Assembly: GCA_002077065.1 (NCBI GenBank)
Contig: NAJO01000001.1
Location: forward strand, 868,001-932,000
DNA: 64,000 bases
Direction of reading: 5' to 3'
Origin: Cryoendolithus antarcticus
Lineage: Eukaryota; Ascomycota; Dothideomycetes; Cladosporiales; Cladosporiaceae
Part shown: in pieces, positions 52,406 to 63,215 of the stretch
How positions within the stretch are numbered: the first letter of the stretch is position 1
Layout of the letters: the number at the start of each line of letters is the position of its first letter
The notes under the pieces: generated by a model
The model's input: the letters and a program-made list of their open reading frames with translations, nothing else
What the model was told of the DNA's origin: nothing
Database searches by the model: none
Position numbers and translations under genes: made by a program

Positions 52406-55400
52406 TCACCTCCTTCCCCGTTCCTCCGCCCCAGTCATAGCCAGCCCCGCACCCAGCCCCACGGGCTTAGCCCTCACCCCCGGACTCCCAGCCCTACTGA
52501 CTGCCGCACTGGGCACGGCACTCCGGTTGTGGCTCATATGCGCCTTTACCAAATGACCAGCTGCGAGCGCACTGCACAGGCTAAGTTCTCCAGCCAGCAC
52601 GCCCGCGGCCACTATTCTTGCAAGCTGCTGCGCATTCGCACCAGGAGTCGTGGGATGTGGTCCTCGTACGCCGAGGAGGTCGAGCATAGCTGCTTGCGGT
52701 TCGAGAATCGTGCCGCCGCCTATTGTGCCCACCTCGATGGAGGGCATGGAGACGGAGATTTGGAGAGCGCCGTTAAGACTGTGAGTCGATGTCAGTAAGC
52801 TGCGTAGAGATAGGAGGAACCCGAATCAGGGGACACATACTTCTTCATGACCGTGATACAATTGCTGCTTTCAACATTCTGTGCAGGGTCTTGCCCAGTA
52901 GCGAGAAAGATGGCAGTGACCATGTTCGCTGCATGCGCGTTGAACCCACCAATGCTGCCCGCCATCGCACTGCCAATGAGGTTCTTGCTAATGTTCAGCT
53001 CCACCAGCGCATCCACATTGCTCTTCAGCACATCTCGCACAACATGCGCAGGGATGATGGCTTCGGCTACAACAGACTTGCCACGACCATCAATCCAGTT
53101 GATAGCAGCAGGCTTCTTGTCAGTGCAGAAGTTGCCCGAGACAGAGATGATGGCCATGTCCTCGAAGCCTGCTTCTTGGCTCATGACCTCAAGTGCCTTC
53201 TCCACACCCTTGGAGATCATGTTCATGCCCATTGCGTCGCCCGTCGTAGTCTTGAAGCGCACGTAGACGTACGTACCCGCAATGCTCGTCTTGAGCTGAT
53301 TGAGCCTGGCGAATCGGGAGGTCGAGTTGAACGCCTCGCGCATGACCTTCTGGCCCTCGGCACTGTCGAGCCATACCTTTGCTGCAGCAGCGCGAGTGAG
53401 TGTCTCAAAGCCGATACAGGGTCCGCGTGTCATGCCGTCGGCAGTGAGCACAGTGATCGCGCCGCCACCAGCATTGATAGCTTTGCATCCTCTGGAAGCA
53501 GAAGCAACAAGCACGCCTTCCGTCGTGGCCATGGGCAGGAAGTAGGACTTTCCATCGATGACAAGCGGCCCTGCCACGCCCAACGGGAGAGGCAAGTAGC
53601 CAACAACGTTCTCGCAGCAAGCACCATGCACGCGATCATAGTCAAAATTCTCGTAAGGCAGTAGCGACTTCTCAAGCGTGGAGGTAAGATCCGAGGTCTG
53701 CGCATTGCGAGAGATAAGGGAACGGCGGATCTTGACGGCACGGGTCTTGTCGCCAAGGGTCTTTTCGAGAGCGTAGCCTGGGATTTTGTTGCGTAGAGCA
53801 AGGTCAGTGAGCTCCTCATCGTTCAGCAACGCCGCCTTTTTGTCCTTGAGCAACGCTTCGCACTCATCTCGACTTCGCTTGGGCGTGTCGTCATTGGGCG
53901 GACCGTCAATATGATTTGTCGAAGTCGCGTCCGGATCCTTGGTGATGGGCGCAGTGGCATGTCCATTTGTCAATGGAGCGTGTGAAGCATTCGCAGCCGG
54001 TTGCTCTCTTTGCTGTGCTCGGTCCTGCTCCGGCTCCTTGATGCTCCACCTCGCCGCATTGAACAGGTACCCATTTAGGACTAAGCTCATTGCAAGAGCG
54101 ATAATGATCCACTTGCTCAACACAGGATCCTCAAAGCTCTTGAGCAGACCCTCAACGACCCTACCACCCATGGCCGAAAACATGCCGTTCGAGTACGGAC
54201 CGCTTACGAGCGACCAGTCTGAAGTCTCCGGCGTTGCATAGTGCACTGAAGGGTACTGTAGCTCATACTTCACCGGGTTGAATACCGTGACCGACAACGG
54301 TTGTCTCGATTTCAAAGCCTGGGCGAAGAAGTGATCGAGACCCTTTCCAGCAACTTTGAATGGATCCATTGGTGGCTGCGTGACTACACTTGAAAGCCCA
54401 GCGGTGGCGACAGGCGTGCTATTTCTCGCGCCGCGGAACGGCATCGTGCACAGGTTCAGCACGTTGATCAGAATGAATCCAGTCACCATCAGCACCTTGA
54501 AACGCGGGATGCTGCTATCCTTGATCTTGCGACCAAAGATGCTCGTCTCGCCGCTGGAGGGTAAGTCATCCCGAGGCCAGTCGTTGCTGCTTGCCACATT
54601 CTCGGCTACACGTCTGCTTACACCGTCCTCTTCAAGCGCCTTGCGAAGTGCGACATGTCGCTTGATACGGTTGATCTCGAGCTTGACAGTCAGTACAGCG
54701 GTGTAAAAGGTGAACAGTAGGATGCAGTCGAAGAACAGCGTCCATGCTGCTAAGAAGCAGAATTGGCGCAAACCGCCTTGGATGCCAGATGCGGCTCCGG
54801 CGCAGAGGATGGCTATCTCGACGGCGTAGTCGCGGACAATCTCAAAGCCGCGCTCACGCACTGCGGTCTGTACAGCGTTCTGGATCGTTAGTGGCGCGTC
54901 TCCTGAGCCCTGTGATGTGCTGTCGTGCCGTCTCCCTGCGATTGCCGCTGAGAGCACAGCCTGTGTGAGTATGATCGGCTTCTCGAAACCCACTGTGACC
55001 ACCAAAAATGGCGTCCCTTCCGACAAGAGCACCAAGTTGATCGGCACGCCCATCTTCATCGTCACTACCAGTCCAAATAGAAAAGCGAAAGCTGAGCAGA
55101 ATAGCACACTCGTCCCGAGCCAGAAATTCGAGCCTAGTCTTCGCATGCTTAGGAACAGCGAAGCAAACGTCAAATACATGCTCGTATACCCCAGCACCAT
55201 GATGATGATATCCAGGGTTTCCGCGTTCTTCAGCAGGTCCATGAACGCAGTCCAAGAGTTCTGCGCCCACTCGACCACCTGATTCGACTTGCCCGCGGTC
55301 TTTGAAGACTGCATCAGCCATAGCTTCTGCTCCGGCTCATCGTCGCTGCCATCATCTTCCTCTCGCTGCCCAGCGCCTAGGCCCGCTGGGAGCTCTTTGA

Positions 55401-55941
55401 CGCCTTGTAAGAACTGTGCGGTTTCGCTGTAGGGCATGGAGTATGCGATCGTCGTGTCGGAACTCAGTGGAGCCAGCCCGTTGGCCGAACTGGGCAGGAC
55501 CTCCGCCGAGCTCCCTTGAGGCAGTGGTATTCGCCCCACTTCAGGTGCTCCTTCTCCAGGGAATGCAAGAGTGACAACAGCCACATCCCCTCTTAACTGC
55601 TCTGCCAGTCTCGCGCTTGCTCCATTTCCCTCCAACTGCCATTTCCATCCTGTTTCCTCTCCCAGGTGTACGCGTCTGCTCCCTGCACTCAGTGCCGCAA
55701 GATCTACCCTGCCAACTCCACTGCCAGGCCCGGGTTGAAAGAAGCCTGTCTCGAGTAGGCTGATGTATGTGGTCGATGCGAACACGGCGACAAAAGCCAG
55801 TGTGTACACCGGGTGTGTGCAGGCGCTGTTAGACACAGCCTGGAGGTAGGGCGTCAGGTGGCGGTTGTAGAAGCCTGGCCTAGGGGGAGAGGTCGGGTCG
55901 TAGTTGCGGCGCCAGCGCGTAGGGATGAGGTAGTTGAGCAT
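52406..55941 (-). CDS. HMG-CoA reductase
   Basis: Two exons (55941-52841 and 52778-52406) with a 62-nt intron give 1,157 residues. The enzyme reduces HMG-CoA to mevalonate, the committing step for ergosterol and isoprenoids, in the ER. The N-terminal half has several membrane helices with a sterol-sensing-like block ([20 protein letters not shown], then [20 protein letters not shown]). The catalytic half shows [17 protein letters not shown], the catalytic Glu in [28 protein letters not shown], the Lys in DKKPAAINW and [17 protein letters not shown]. Past the junction come [15 protein letters not shown] and [15 protein letters not shown], with the serine equivalent to the AMPK site of animal reductases. 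An extra tail of about 40 residues follows. Confidence 0.97.
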
Positions 55942-56809
55942 GTTGAAGCTCTTGTCGCTCGTGGTCCACGTGCTGTGCCTGCCGAAAGTGATGTTGCAGG
56001 CTTGCTATTGTTCCCGGATCGTGAGATCAGGAATGAAGGGCGTCTGCTCAGTGCAGGTCCGCCGCGGACATGGTCAAGTTTGTTGGCGAGACGCGTGGGT
56101 ATCGAGAGTCTATGTCACTGCAACTCGGGAAATGCACCCTTGCCGTGCTCGTGTCCCAATGTCAATGCTGCCAATGGTGCCTCGCTCTTGCCCTCTCTGT
56201 GTACGTTTTGCCAACTCTCCAGCTGTATGAAAATCTCAAGACAGCAATGGCATTCTCAGAACCGCGTGAATGACGGAACTGCCAACTGCTCCACTCAAAA
56301 GACCAGACCCTGCAATCGCGCGGCCGGCGGTGTAGTAACACACGGCTCGAGGTCAAGAAATTATTGGCAGGAGCTCCCGATACGGTTAGTAGATTTGTGA
56401 AAGTTGCTGCACTCCACGCCGAGGAAATAACGCTCCACTTCTCCTATCGTGACTGCCGAAGTGTTCGAAGAAAGAGACGTGAGGTAGTGCTGCTCGAGGA
56501 GTCTCGGCGCATCTTGAACACCTACGATCACTCTGACAGTCATGATCAGCCAACTATGGTGACGGAGAGACGATGCTTGAAGACTACGCAATCGCCACGA
56601 TCTGCTCACGATGAGTACACAGGTACCTGTGACACCCAATCGTACGATGTCGATTTGCATGTCGCGAAGCTTGTCGCATGCAGGTACAGCTCCTTCGTTG
56701 GTCGCACTACGTGTAAAGTATTCACGACATGCTACCTTACGCAAACTGTGAGTCGCTATCCTATGCTCCTCGTTACACCTTATGTAAGTCCATTGTACTT
56801 CACACTCCC
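55942..56809. other. Intergenic, no supported feature
   Basis: Only short overlapping frames. It is the 5' flank of HMG-CoA reductase, and no recognisable sterol-response element could be identified by eye. Confidence 0.5.
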
Positions 56810-57538
56810 CTACCGTCTCCATCTCATTATCCCATTCCCCCGATCTGCAGGCACCTTGGCGCCGGCATTCCATCTGTTGCCCTCCTCTCGATCATACAGC
56901 CTGTCCCCGCGCTGCATGAAGTGGTTGTTGCAAGTACATGGCAGCCGATAGTATCGGTCGTGCGTCCCGAAAGATGCGTACGGATTCATGTAAGTCTTCG
57001 TGCGTCTTGCTCGATCGTACACCGGGCCAGTGGAGTCAATTGGCGTCGCGTATGGCTGATACAAGATTGATGGCCGACGAGAGCGCGATGGCGAAGCGAT
57101 GATCGGCAGCTGAAAGCCATGCCGCGAGCTCATCGACGGGCGCCTCGCTGAAATCTCTCGTGGTGAAGTGGAGCTTCGTCTGCTCGAGAGACCGCGATAA
57201 GACGAATGTGCTTGGTGCTGCGGCATGTGTGATGCATGGCGTGGACGATAGACTGGATTGTCGAAAGGCAGGTAGCTCCTCTGCGCTGGATTGAATGAGG
57301 CAGGGTCGTTGATCGCCAGCAAACTCTCCAGGAAGCAGCTGCATTCTCGACCCTGTAGGTGACGAGAGCAGCCACAGCTATAGGCGTACGAGTGAAGAGG
57401 CATGTGGTGCGAGGCGACTGAGGCTGAAGACGGACGCAGCGTTCTGTCATAGATCTCCCCACTGCTCTGCTCGTCCGATATATCCAACGGGGCGCCTATG
57501 TCGTTGAGCGGCACTGTTGATGCTGAGCAAGAGGCCAT
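56810..57538 (-). CDS. Hypothetical Ser/Arg-rich protein, 242 aa
   Basis: A single frame from a true ATG (MASCSASTVPLNDIGAPLDI) encodes 242 residues. The composition is polar with many Ser, Arg, Tyr and Pro, a His/Cys-rich section (CGCSRHLQGRECSCFLESLL) near residue 55, and SRRPSILYQPYATP near residue 152. No signal peptide or membrane segment is seen, and it looks intrinsically disordered. I recognise no family. Antisense frames overlap it but are shorter and less coherent. Confidence 0.5.
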   Translation of the reverse strand: MASCSASTVPLNDIGAPLDISDEQSSGEIYDRTLRPSSASVASHHMPLHSYAYSCGCSRHLQGRECSCFLESLLAINDPASFNPAQRSYLPFDNPVYRPRHASHMPQHQAHSSYRGLSSRRSSTSPREISARRPSMSSRHGFQLPIIASPSRSRRPSILYQPYATPIDSTGPVYDRARRTKTYMNPYASFGTHDRYYRLPCTCNNHFMQRGDRLYDREEGNRWNAGAKVPADRGNGIMRWRR

Positions 57539-58082
57539 TGTGCCACCCGGCCTGGGTAGCTTTGACAGACATAGCAGAATGAGGTTTGTTGACAGTGCTC
57601 AGCTTGCCCTAGCAAAGGCGGATGGGGAATCAGGAGTACAGCGCTTGTCCTGCCGCGGTTGTTATCGTCGTCTCTGGCGACGGTGGTAAGCAGACGAAGA
57701 CAAAACTTCCCTATTTTGGGCTGGAGCATGTTTCTGTTTGGCTCCAGACGACGTACTGCGGTGTCAGCAATCATTCCATCAAAGTGTTGGCGTCTCCGGT
57801 AGTTGAGCAAGCGAAGTGTCGTCTCCTAGGACTGACTGGCATTCCACAATGCGACAGACTTTGAGGCACTTACGCCCTTGAGCCCGTCAAATGCGAACCT
57901 CTGTATTGAAACTCAACCAGCAATCGCACAAGAATCGAAGCGAATCCCTCTCATACTATCGGTCCGATATCGTACATACACTCACACCGACACTTCCTCT
58001 AAGCTGATCTCAGCACTTGATCTCAGCTCTCATGCAGCCCCTCGACAGCGTCTTTTGACATTCCCAGCAAGTCATACCCGTC
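57539..58082. other. Intergenic, no supported feature
   Basis: Only short frames. It is the 5' flank of the Ser/Arg-rich hypothetical gene. Confidence 0.5.
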
Positions 58083-58736
58083 TCAAGGCGTAGTAACATA
58101 GTCCTCAGCAACGACTGTATCTCCCCCTTGACTTCCGAACTCGTCAGCATCTCCATTACCGCCCTCGTACCCCTCGTCGTCCTCTTCTCCGAGCCTGGCG
58201 AAGTGCCTCGCAACGTTTTCGTCCTCCAAATCCGGCAAGATCACATCCCACTTTGCTTCTGCTGCGTCTGCTTTCGTACATTTTGTTGCAATCTCATCAA
58301 CATCCACGTCCTCGTCGTCTTCCGCGTCCGCTGCCTGTTTCTCAGCAGCAGTGCGAAAGCGAAAGGCTAGCATAATGCCATCCCGTATACCTGCATCGGC
58401 AACAGTCTGTCCCACACCGTTTGCCTGGCTTTTGCTGCTCTTCTGTGCTTTCGCCTTCCCGTTGCCGTTCGCCATCCTGGTAGACTGGCCGATCTCCTCC
58501 CATCCCAGGCTCGCGTCGTTTGGGTCCCTGAGGTTTGCTAGTAGGACATCTTCCGGATCGTTCGGAATTGTGTAAGAGCCAAGTTTGCCAGATGCGTGCG
58601 TGTCATGTAGTGTGGCTAGCAACCGGACCGGGAGAGTGGAGAGTTTGGATGTTGGCTCGGTATGGAGGAGGATTGTAGTTTTGTGGAGTTTTAGACGGAT
58701 GGTGAGGGTTTGGGAGGTGGCATTTGTAGGCGCCAT
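58083..58736 (-). CDS. Hypothetical protein with ubiquitin-like N-terminus
   Basis: A 217-residue frame from a true ATG (MAPTNATSQTLTIRLKLHKT). The first 75 residues read like a beta-grasp fold: LTIRLKLHKTTILLHTEPTS then LPVRLLATLHDTH and IPNDPEDVLLANL. This is followed by a Lys/Ser/Asn-rich loop and an acidic C-terminal half (DAEDDEDVDVDE). No catalytic motif or diglycine end is present, and it ends in YVTTP. It is transcribed divergently from the Tim17-like gene, 217 bases away. The fold suggestion is an inference, and I do not assign a function. Confidence 0.65.
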   Translation of the reverse strand: MAPTNATSQTLTIRLKLHKTTILLHTEPTSKLSTLPVRLLATLHDTHASGKLGSYTIPNDPEDVLLANLRDPNDASLGWEEIGQSTRMANGNGKAKAQKSSKSQANGVGQTVADAGIRDGIMLAFRFRTAAEKQAADAEDDEDVDVDEIATKCTKADAAEAKWDVILPDLEDENVARHFARLGEEDDEGYEGGNGDADEFGSQGGDTVVAEDYVTTP

Positions 58737-58953
58737 GATGGTGGCGAGGTGTTAGCGAAGGAGAGATGGGAGGGGTATAGGGGAGTACGAAGTGGAGGGA
58801 AAGATGGTGTAAGATGTTGTTTGCTGCCTCGTGGTAGACACGCGCTGGTGTGCCCGATTGGGACTGCCGATGAGAGCTCCATCTCATGCCTACCACGCAG
58901 TCTGCTCATGCTTGCACAAGCTGCGCATGTAAGTAGCATACGCTGCCACGACA

Positions 58954-59756
58954 ATGGCAGACGACGTCGCCGTCGACAGCCCCCTGACTCCCGCCGAGCG
59001 TGCCCAGCTCCAGAATGACTGGTACCAGCAGCGCCTCTCCCTCCCCATAGCCCTCCGTCTCCCGCTCTACCTCTCCATCTCCTCCGTTACTGGCTTCGGC
59101 TTGGGCATCATTCATGGCACGCGCGAGACTGGCAAGTGCTTCACTTTTCCTACCGGTCCAAAACATGCTAACACAGTACAGGTCTTCGCTTCCGCGCCGA
59201 GAATGCCCACCGATTGCCCACCACTCAAGCAGGCTGGTACCTCTACCACAAGTCCAAAAACTACGTCTCGCTCCTTGGCGGCCTGAAAGAAGGCTTTCGC
59301 ATGGGCGGTCGCCTAGCACTCTGGACTGGACTCTTCGCTGGCATGGAACAGGGCATCGATCGCTTCCGCTCAGTAGCTTATCGCACCTTCCTCGCCCAGC
59401 CGTCTGTGGAACCTCTGCCACCCCGCGGCAGTCCGGCAAGGGAGATAGAGAGACGAAGGAGAATCACAGAACGACGCGAGCGAGAGGCTGAGAGGGAGCG
59501 AAGCAACGACTTCCTCAGCACGACGTTCGCTGGGTTGGGCACTGCAGGGGTGTTCAGTCTGGTGAATGGGTTTCCGTTACCGACGTTCAGGAGGATCGCT
59601 ATGATGGGCGTGAAGGCTGGGTTCGCTTTTGGGTTGCTGCAAGATGCTGTGAGTATGGCACGGGGCAGGCGGTTGGGGTATGTGGAGTGGATCAGGAGTC
59701 AACTTGGGCGCGAGACGACCGAAGATAGTGTGGCAGTGGAGAGCAATGCAGGCTGA
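58954..59756 (+). CDS. Tim17/Tim22-like mitochondrial membrane protein
   Basis: Two exons (58954-59131 and 59182-59756) give 250 residues. The donor is GCAAGT, a GC-AG intron, with acceptor TACAG; the alternative GT donor would leave the branch point too close to the acceptor. Hydrophobic, Gly-rich segments recur: LYLSISSVTGFGLGIIHG, LGGLKEGFRMGGRLALWTGL, FLSTTFAGLGTAGVFSLVNG and MMGVKAGFAFGLLQDAVS. A basic and charged stretch (REIERRRRITERREREAERE) lies in the middle. This spacing of glycine-rich helices resembles the Tim17/22/23 and TIMMDC1 group, which act in inner-membrane protein import or complex I assembly. I cannot decide between these. Confidence 0.72.
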
Positions 59757-60214
59757 GCAATCCACACCCACGCATATGCCGAAACACAGGAGCAAGTCAA
59801 ATGGGTGCAGAAACCTGGATTCTGGGATCCTGACTTATCAAAAAGTCACCCTGATGGGCTCGACTTCCGGTCGATCAAGCAGTCGGTTGCTCCCAGAAGA
59901 CTGTACACGACTCCTGTGGGATATGTCTGGTCTCCCAACACTCTGTAACGTCTACCTCGGATGACACGAGATTTAAAACCTCCCCTCCGGCCTGCCCAGC
60001 TCACGCAGTGGCCACAGAGACTATCCGTGCGCGTATCGTCAGAAGGCTTCGATAGCAGGGCGCTTGTCGAGCTGACCAGAAATTCTGCAGCACACTCAGA
60101 AGCGCCGAAGATCACATATCTCAAATGGCTTTCGAGTTCACACAGTGCCGAGCGGAACACCGGTACCAGATGTGAGCTTTTGACACTACTCCGATAGTCT
60201 CATACCGCCTGCGA
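59757..60214. other. Intergenic, no supported feature
   Basis: No frame of protein-like composition. It is the 3' flank of the Tim17-like gene. Confidence 0.45.
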
Positions 60215-60547
60215 TCAGGCAGCACTGCTGAATGCCGTCAGTGCGCCAAAATCTCTGGTGTGCGGCTTGAGGAAGTCGGGTTCGTCGTAGTATGTGATGC
60301 GAATAGAGCGCTCGTCGGGGCAGCGCATGACCATGGTATGAGCTGGATCCGAGGCGGAGACATCGAGCATCTCAGTGGAGTCTGGCGGCAGAGTTGCGAT
60401 CAAGCTGGCGTTCTTACAGGCTAAGTGATCGAAGGTGCTGGGTTCGTGGGACCGGTGGGAAGTCAGAGCTGGCTCGCCGGAAAACTCGTGCATGCACAGC
60501 TGAGGGGCGTCGGTGTCGTCAGTGGATTCCATGAACGGGAAGGGCAT
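60215..60547 (-). CDS. Short hypothetical frame below the membrane protein
   Basis: A 110-residue frame starts six bases past the stop of the small membrane protein gene. It contains NASLIATLPPDS, resembling NTTIIATLPSAI in the upstream gene, and ends FGALTAFSSAA. It may be a continuation of that gene through an unrecognised intron, or a separate short gene. I find no domain. Confidence 0.35.
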   Translation of the reverse strand: MPFPFMESTDDTDAPQLCMHEFSGEPALTSHRSHEPSTFDHLACKNASLIATLPPDSTEMLDVSASDPAHTMVMRCPDERSIRITYYDEPDFLKPHTRDFGALTAFSSAA

Positions 60548-60553
60548 ATTGGG

Positions 60554-60875
60554 TCAGCGTAGGACTGTGACATTCGTAAGATCCAAGGTGGCGCTTTCGA
60601 GGATACCGGGAATAGCCGATGGGAGAGTTGCGATGATGGTGGTGTTGTTCTGAGCCTGCTATGATGCTCGTCAGTTTCCTTTGGTATCTCTACTCATCCT
60701 ACGAGGGACTGACCTCGGGGTCTTGAAGAGTCACGAGGACGACGACGAGACCAGCAAGGCACAAGGCCAGGAGTCCGATGATGGGAGAGGCACTCGCCCT
60801 CTTAACCACTAGCTTGTGGGTGACATGCATGATGGTGCCGCCGCGCTGCTTGATCTTCGAAGTCGTGTGCTTCAT
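60554..60875 (-). CDS. Small membrane protein, two exons
   Basis: Exons 60875-60714 and 60655-60554 give 87 residues in phase, with a GTCAGT donor and TAGCAG acceptor. The N-terminus is basic (MKHTTSKIKQRGGT) and is followed by one strong transmembrane segment (PIIGLLALCLAGLVVVLVTL) near residues 31-50. The second exon is Asn/Thr/Ile-rich (NNTTIIATLPSAIPGI). This would place a short tail on the far side of a membrane, probably anchored type II. No family is recognised; the intron and membrane segment argue it is genuine. Confidence 0.5.
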
Positions 60876-61519
60876 TGTTGCGATGGCGAGTTCTTGAGTG
60901 CAAGAATGCAGAGCGATGTTATTAGTTGCAGGCTACGGGTGGATGGTCTAGGATGAGGGCAGATCGTATGGTAGTGGTGGAGTGTCTAAGTGAATGTTGT
61001 AGGCTCTGCGCAATGCTTACGCTCAACCAGCGACAATCACGAGATGGAAGCTCTGCTAGCGTCACCACTGAGTGGTACGTGCTTTGGAAGTGAAGATGGA
61101 AGCACATGTGCGAGGAAGTGACTATTTCGTCCGATGCATCCGCTCTTCCAAAAGTCTGCAGAGCTTTGTGCTACTGTCATGGCCATCGAGCGTGCCATTT
61201 CGCGTCTACCACTGCGATGAGAGGCCATGTGCTTGAGGTGTGCCTCTCGGCATGGCCTCTCACCAGTGCTGCAGTATATAACTCGTTGTTAGGGTGCAGA
61301 GGATCAGTACTCAGGGCGGCAGCTCTTTGCGTTGGGATCGACAGATGTTTGGACGAGCGGGAATACGCTACATCGTGGAGAAGGCGTGTTACAGCGACAT
61401 CTGGTGATGACCTTACCTGCTCCAACTTTCCTCGTGCATGGCTATACATAATGCAAAGTTGACACTTGGGGAAGCTGTACATCGTTTCTAAAGACCCCGT
61501 CTCAACTCATCCCAGTCCA
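60876..61519. other. Intergenic, no supported feature
   Basis: Between the small membrane protein gene's start and the end of the permease gene. No protein-like frame seen. Confidence 0.5.
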
Positions 61520-63215
61520 CTACCTGCCAAAGAACTTCTTTTCTAGCGGCCGCGCTGCGCAGTACGCCACGAAGCTAAACAGGAATCCCAACTCAAACCC
61601 GACGTCACCGCCGTACGGGAACGCGCCAGCCTTCAACGCAATCGGCCCTACCCACCAGACCTGGCTCATACCTGTCACCATGCCGGCGATACCGCAGCAG
61701 AAAGCGAACACAGCCGCAATCCCGGGTGGTAATTTCATCGGCTGATCCCAATGCTCAGGGGTATACCCCTTCATGCCCTTACGGAACACAAAGTGATCTG
61801 CCAAGGCAGTGCCTTCATAGATCGCAAGCCAATAGCCGATGAAGTCCATGAAATATTGGAGGACGAGGGCAAAATCGTAGTAAGCTGGAATTGCAATCGC
61901 GATATAGACACCCGTGGCAATGAACGTCCAGATGAAGCGGGGGACGCGCGCGGTCCAGTGTGCGAGGACCTGAACTGTGAGCGCCACGGAGTAGATATTC
62001 GGGCAGTTATTGGCGATGATGCTGAGGGCGAGGACAATGATGCAGAATTTCCCGAAGGTGCCGAGATGGAAGATCAGAACGGCACCCAGTAGGCCGCCGG
62101 TGTGGGTGGCATTGTAGCCGTCGTTGTAGCGGTTGTTACCATCGTTGAGAGCTGTCGCGGAAGTGACGGCTACACCGAGCATCTCGGTGAAGCAGAGGGG
62201 AATGATCAGACCGAGCCAGGTCCAGAAGAAGACCTTGGTTCGTGATTGATTAGAAGGCTGGTAGACCGTGTAGTCTGCTGCGTAGCTCGTCCACCCTGTT
62301 GCAAAGCCGTAGATGACTGAGCCAAAGGACAACACGGAGCCCATCTCTGATGTGCCCACGCCCCAGGGGATCGCTACAAAATCGCCACTGTGTGCGAAGA
62401 CGCCGAGGAGAATGAGGAAGATGATGAAGGTCGGAATCCAGGAGTAGAACTCGTAGGCGTGCACGACTTTGTAGCCGAAGGTCGTAACTGCTAGGGTGAG
62501 GATCGCGATAATCACGATGCCGGCTGGTCCCTTGACGTCGGGGTTTACGGTCTCGATTAGCTGGGCGCCGACAATGCTGTTGACGGCGGACCAGCCGATG
62601 CAGGCGAGGACGTTGAAGACGGCGACTGAGCGGGTTGTTAGCTTTCTCCTGCTTTTCATCCTGGCGACTAAGCTGTGGAAGTCGTACTCAGCTTCACACC
62701 ATACCACCCATACCAGAAGCGAGAAAGTACCATCTGTCGCCTAGCGTCTCGTCAGCTTCATTTCTCAACTCATGCTCCACACTTCGCGATACTCACAGTC
62801 CAAATCTCGGCCCAAAGGTACTGAAATAACACACCGGCGTTATCCCAAGCAAGTTGAAGAACAGAATGACCAACATGCTATCCGCCACGCCGAGATAGAA
62901 CGTCTGCTTCGCCAACAACCCCAGCGCGAAACTAGAGACAACCATGTTCGCACTGAACCACATTGTCCCTACGTTCAAGAGCGCGCGGAAGCCCGAATCT
63001 GTGCGCTCATCTTCCGGCACGCGCTCAATGCCGCGCTGCTCGAAGCCCAGCTTACCTGCGAAGCGCTGCGTGCGGGCATACCAGCTATTGCCGATCTCGA
63101 AAGACTCGCCAGGGACGGCATTGTGCTGGTCGGTGATGTGGGCGGGGTTGTAGGGTTTGGAATCGCTAGTGTCGGAGGAGGCGTGGGCGCCTTTTTCGAC
63201 GTCGTAGGAGGTCAT
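61520..63215 (-). CDS. NCS1 purine-cytosine permease
   Basis: Three exons (63215-62797, 62740-62700, 62625-61520) give 521 residues; the middle exon is only 41 nt. Introns use GTGAGT and GTGTGA donors. The protein shows about twelve hydrophobic segments, with the early motif ALLNVGTMWFSANMVVSSFA, then TPVCYFSTFGPRFGLRQMVL across the first junction and WYGVAVFNVLACIGWSAVNS across the second. Later blocks include FGSVIYGFATGWTSYAADY and GGLLGAVLIFHLGTFGKFC. The N-terminus is polar and probably cytoplasmic. It matches fungal Fcy2/FcyB-like proton symporters for cytosine, adenine, guanine or hypoxanthine. Exact specificity cannot be told. Confidence 0.93.
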
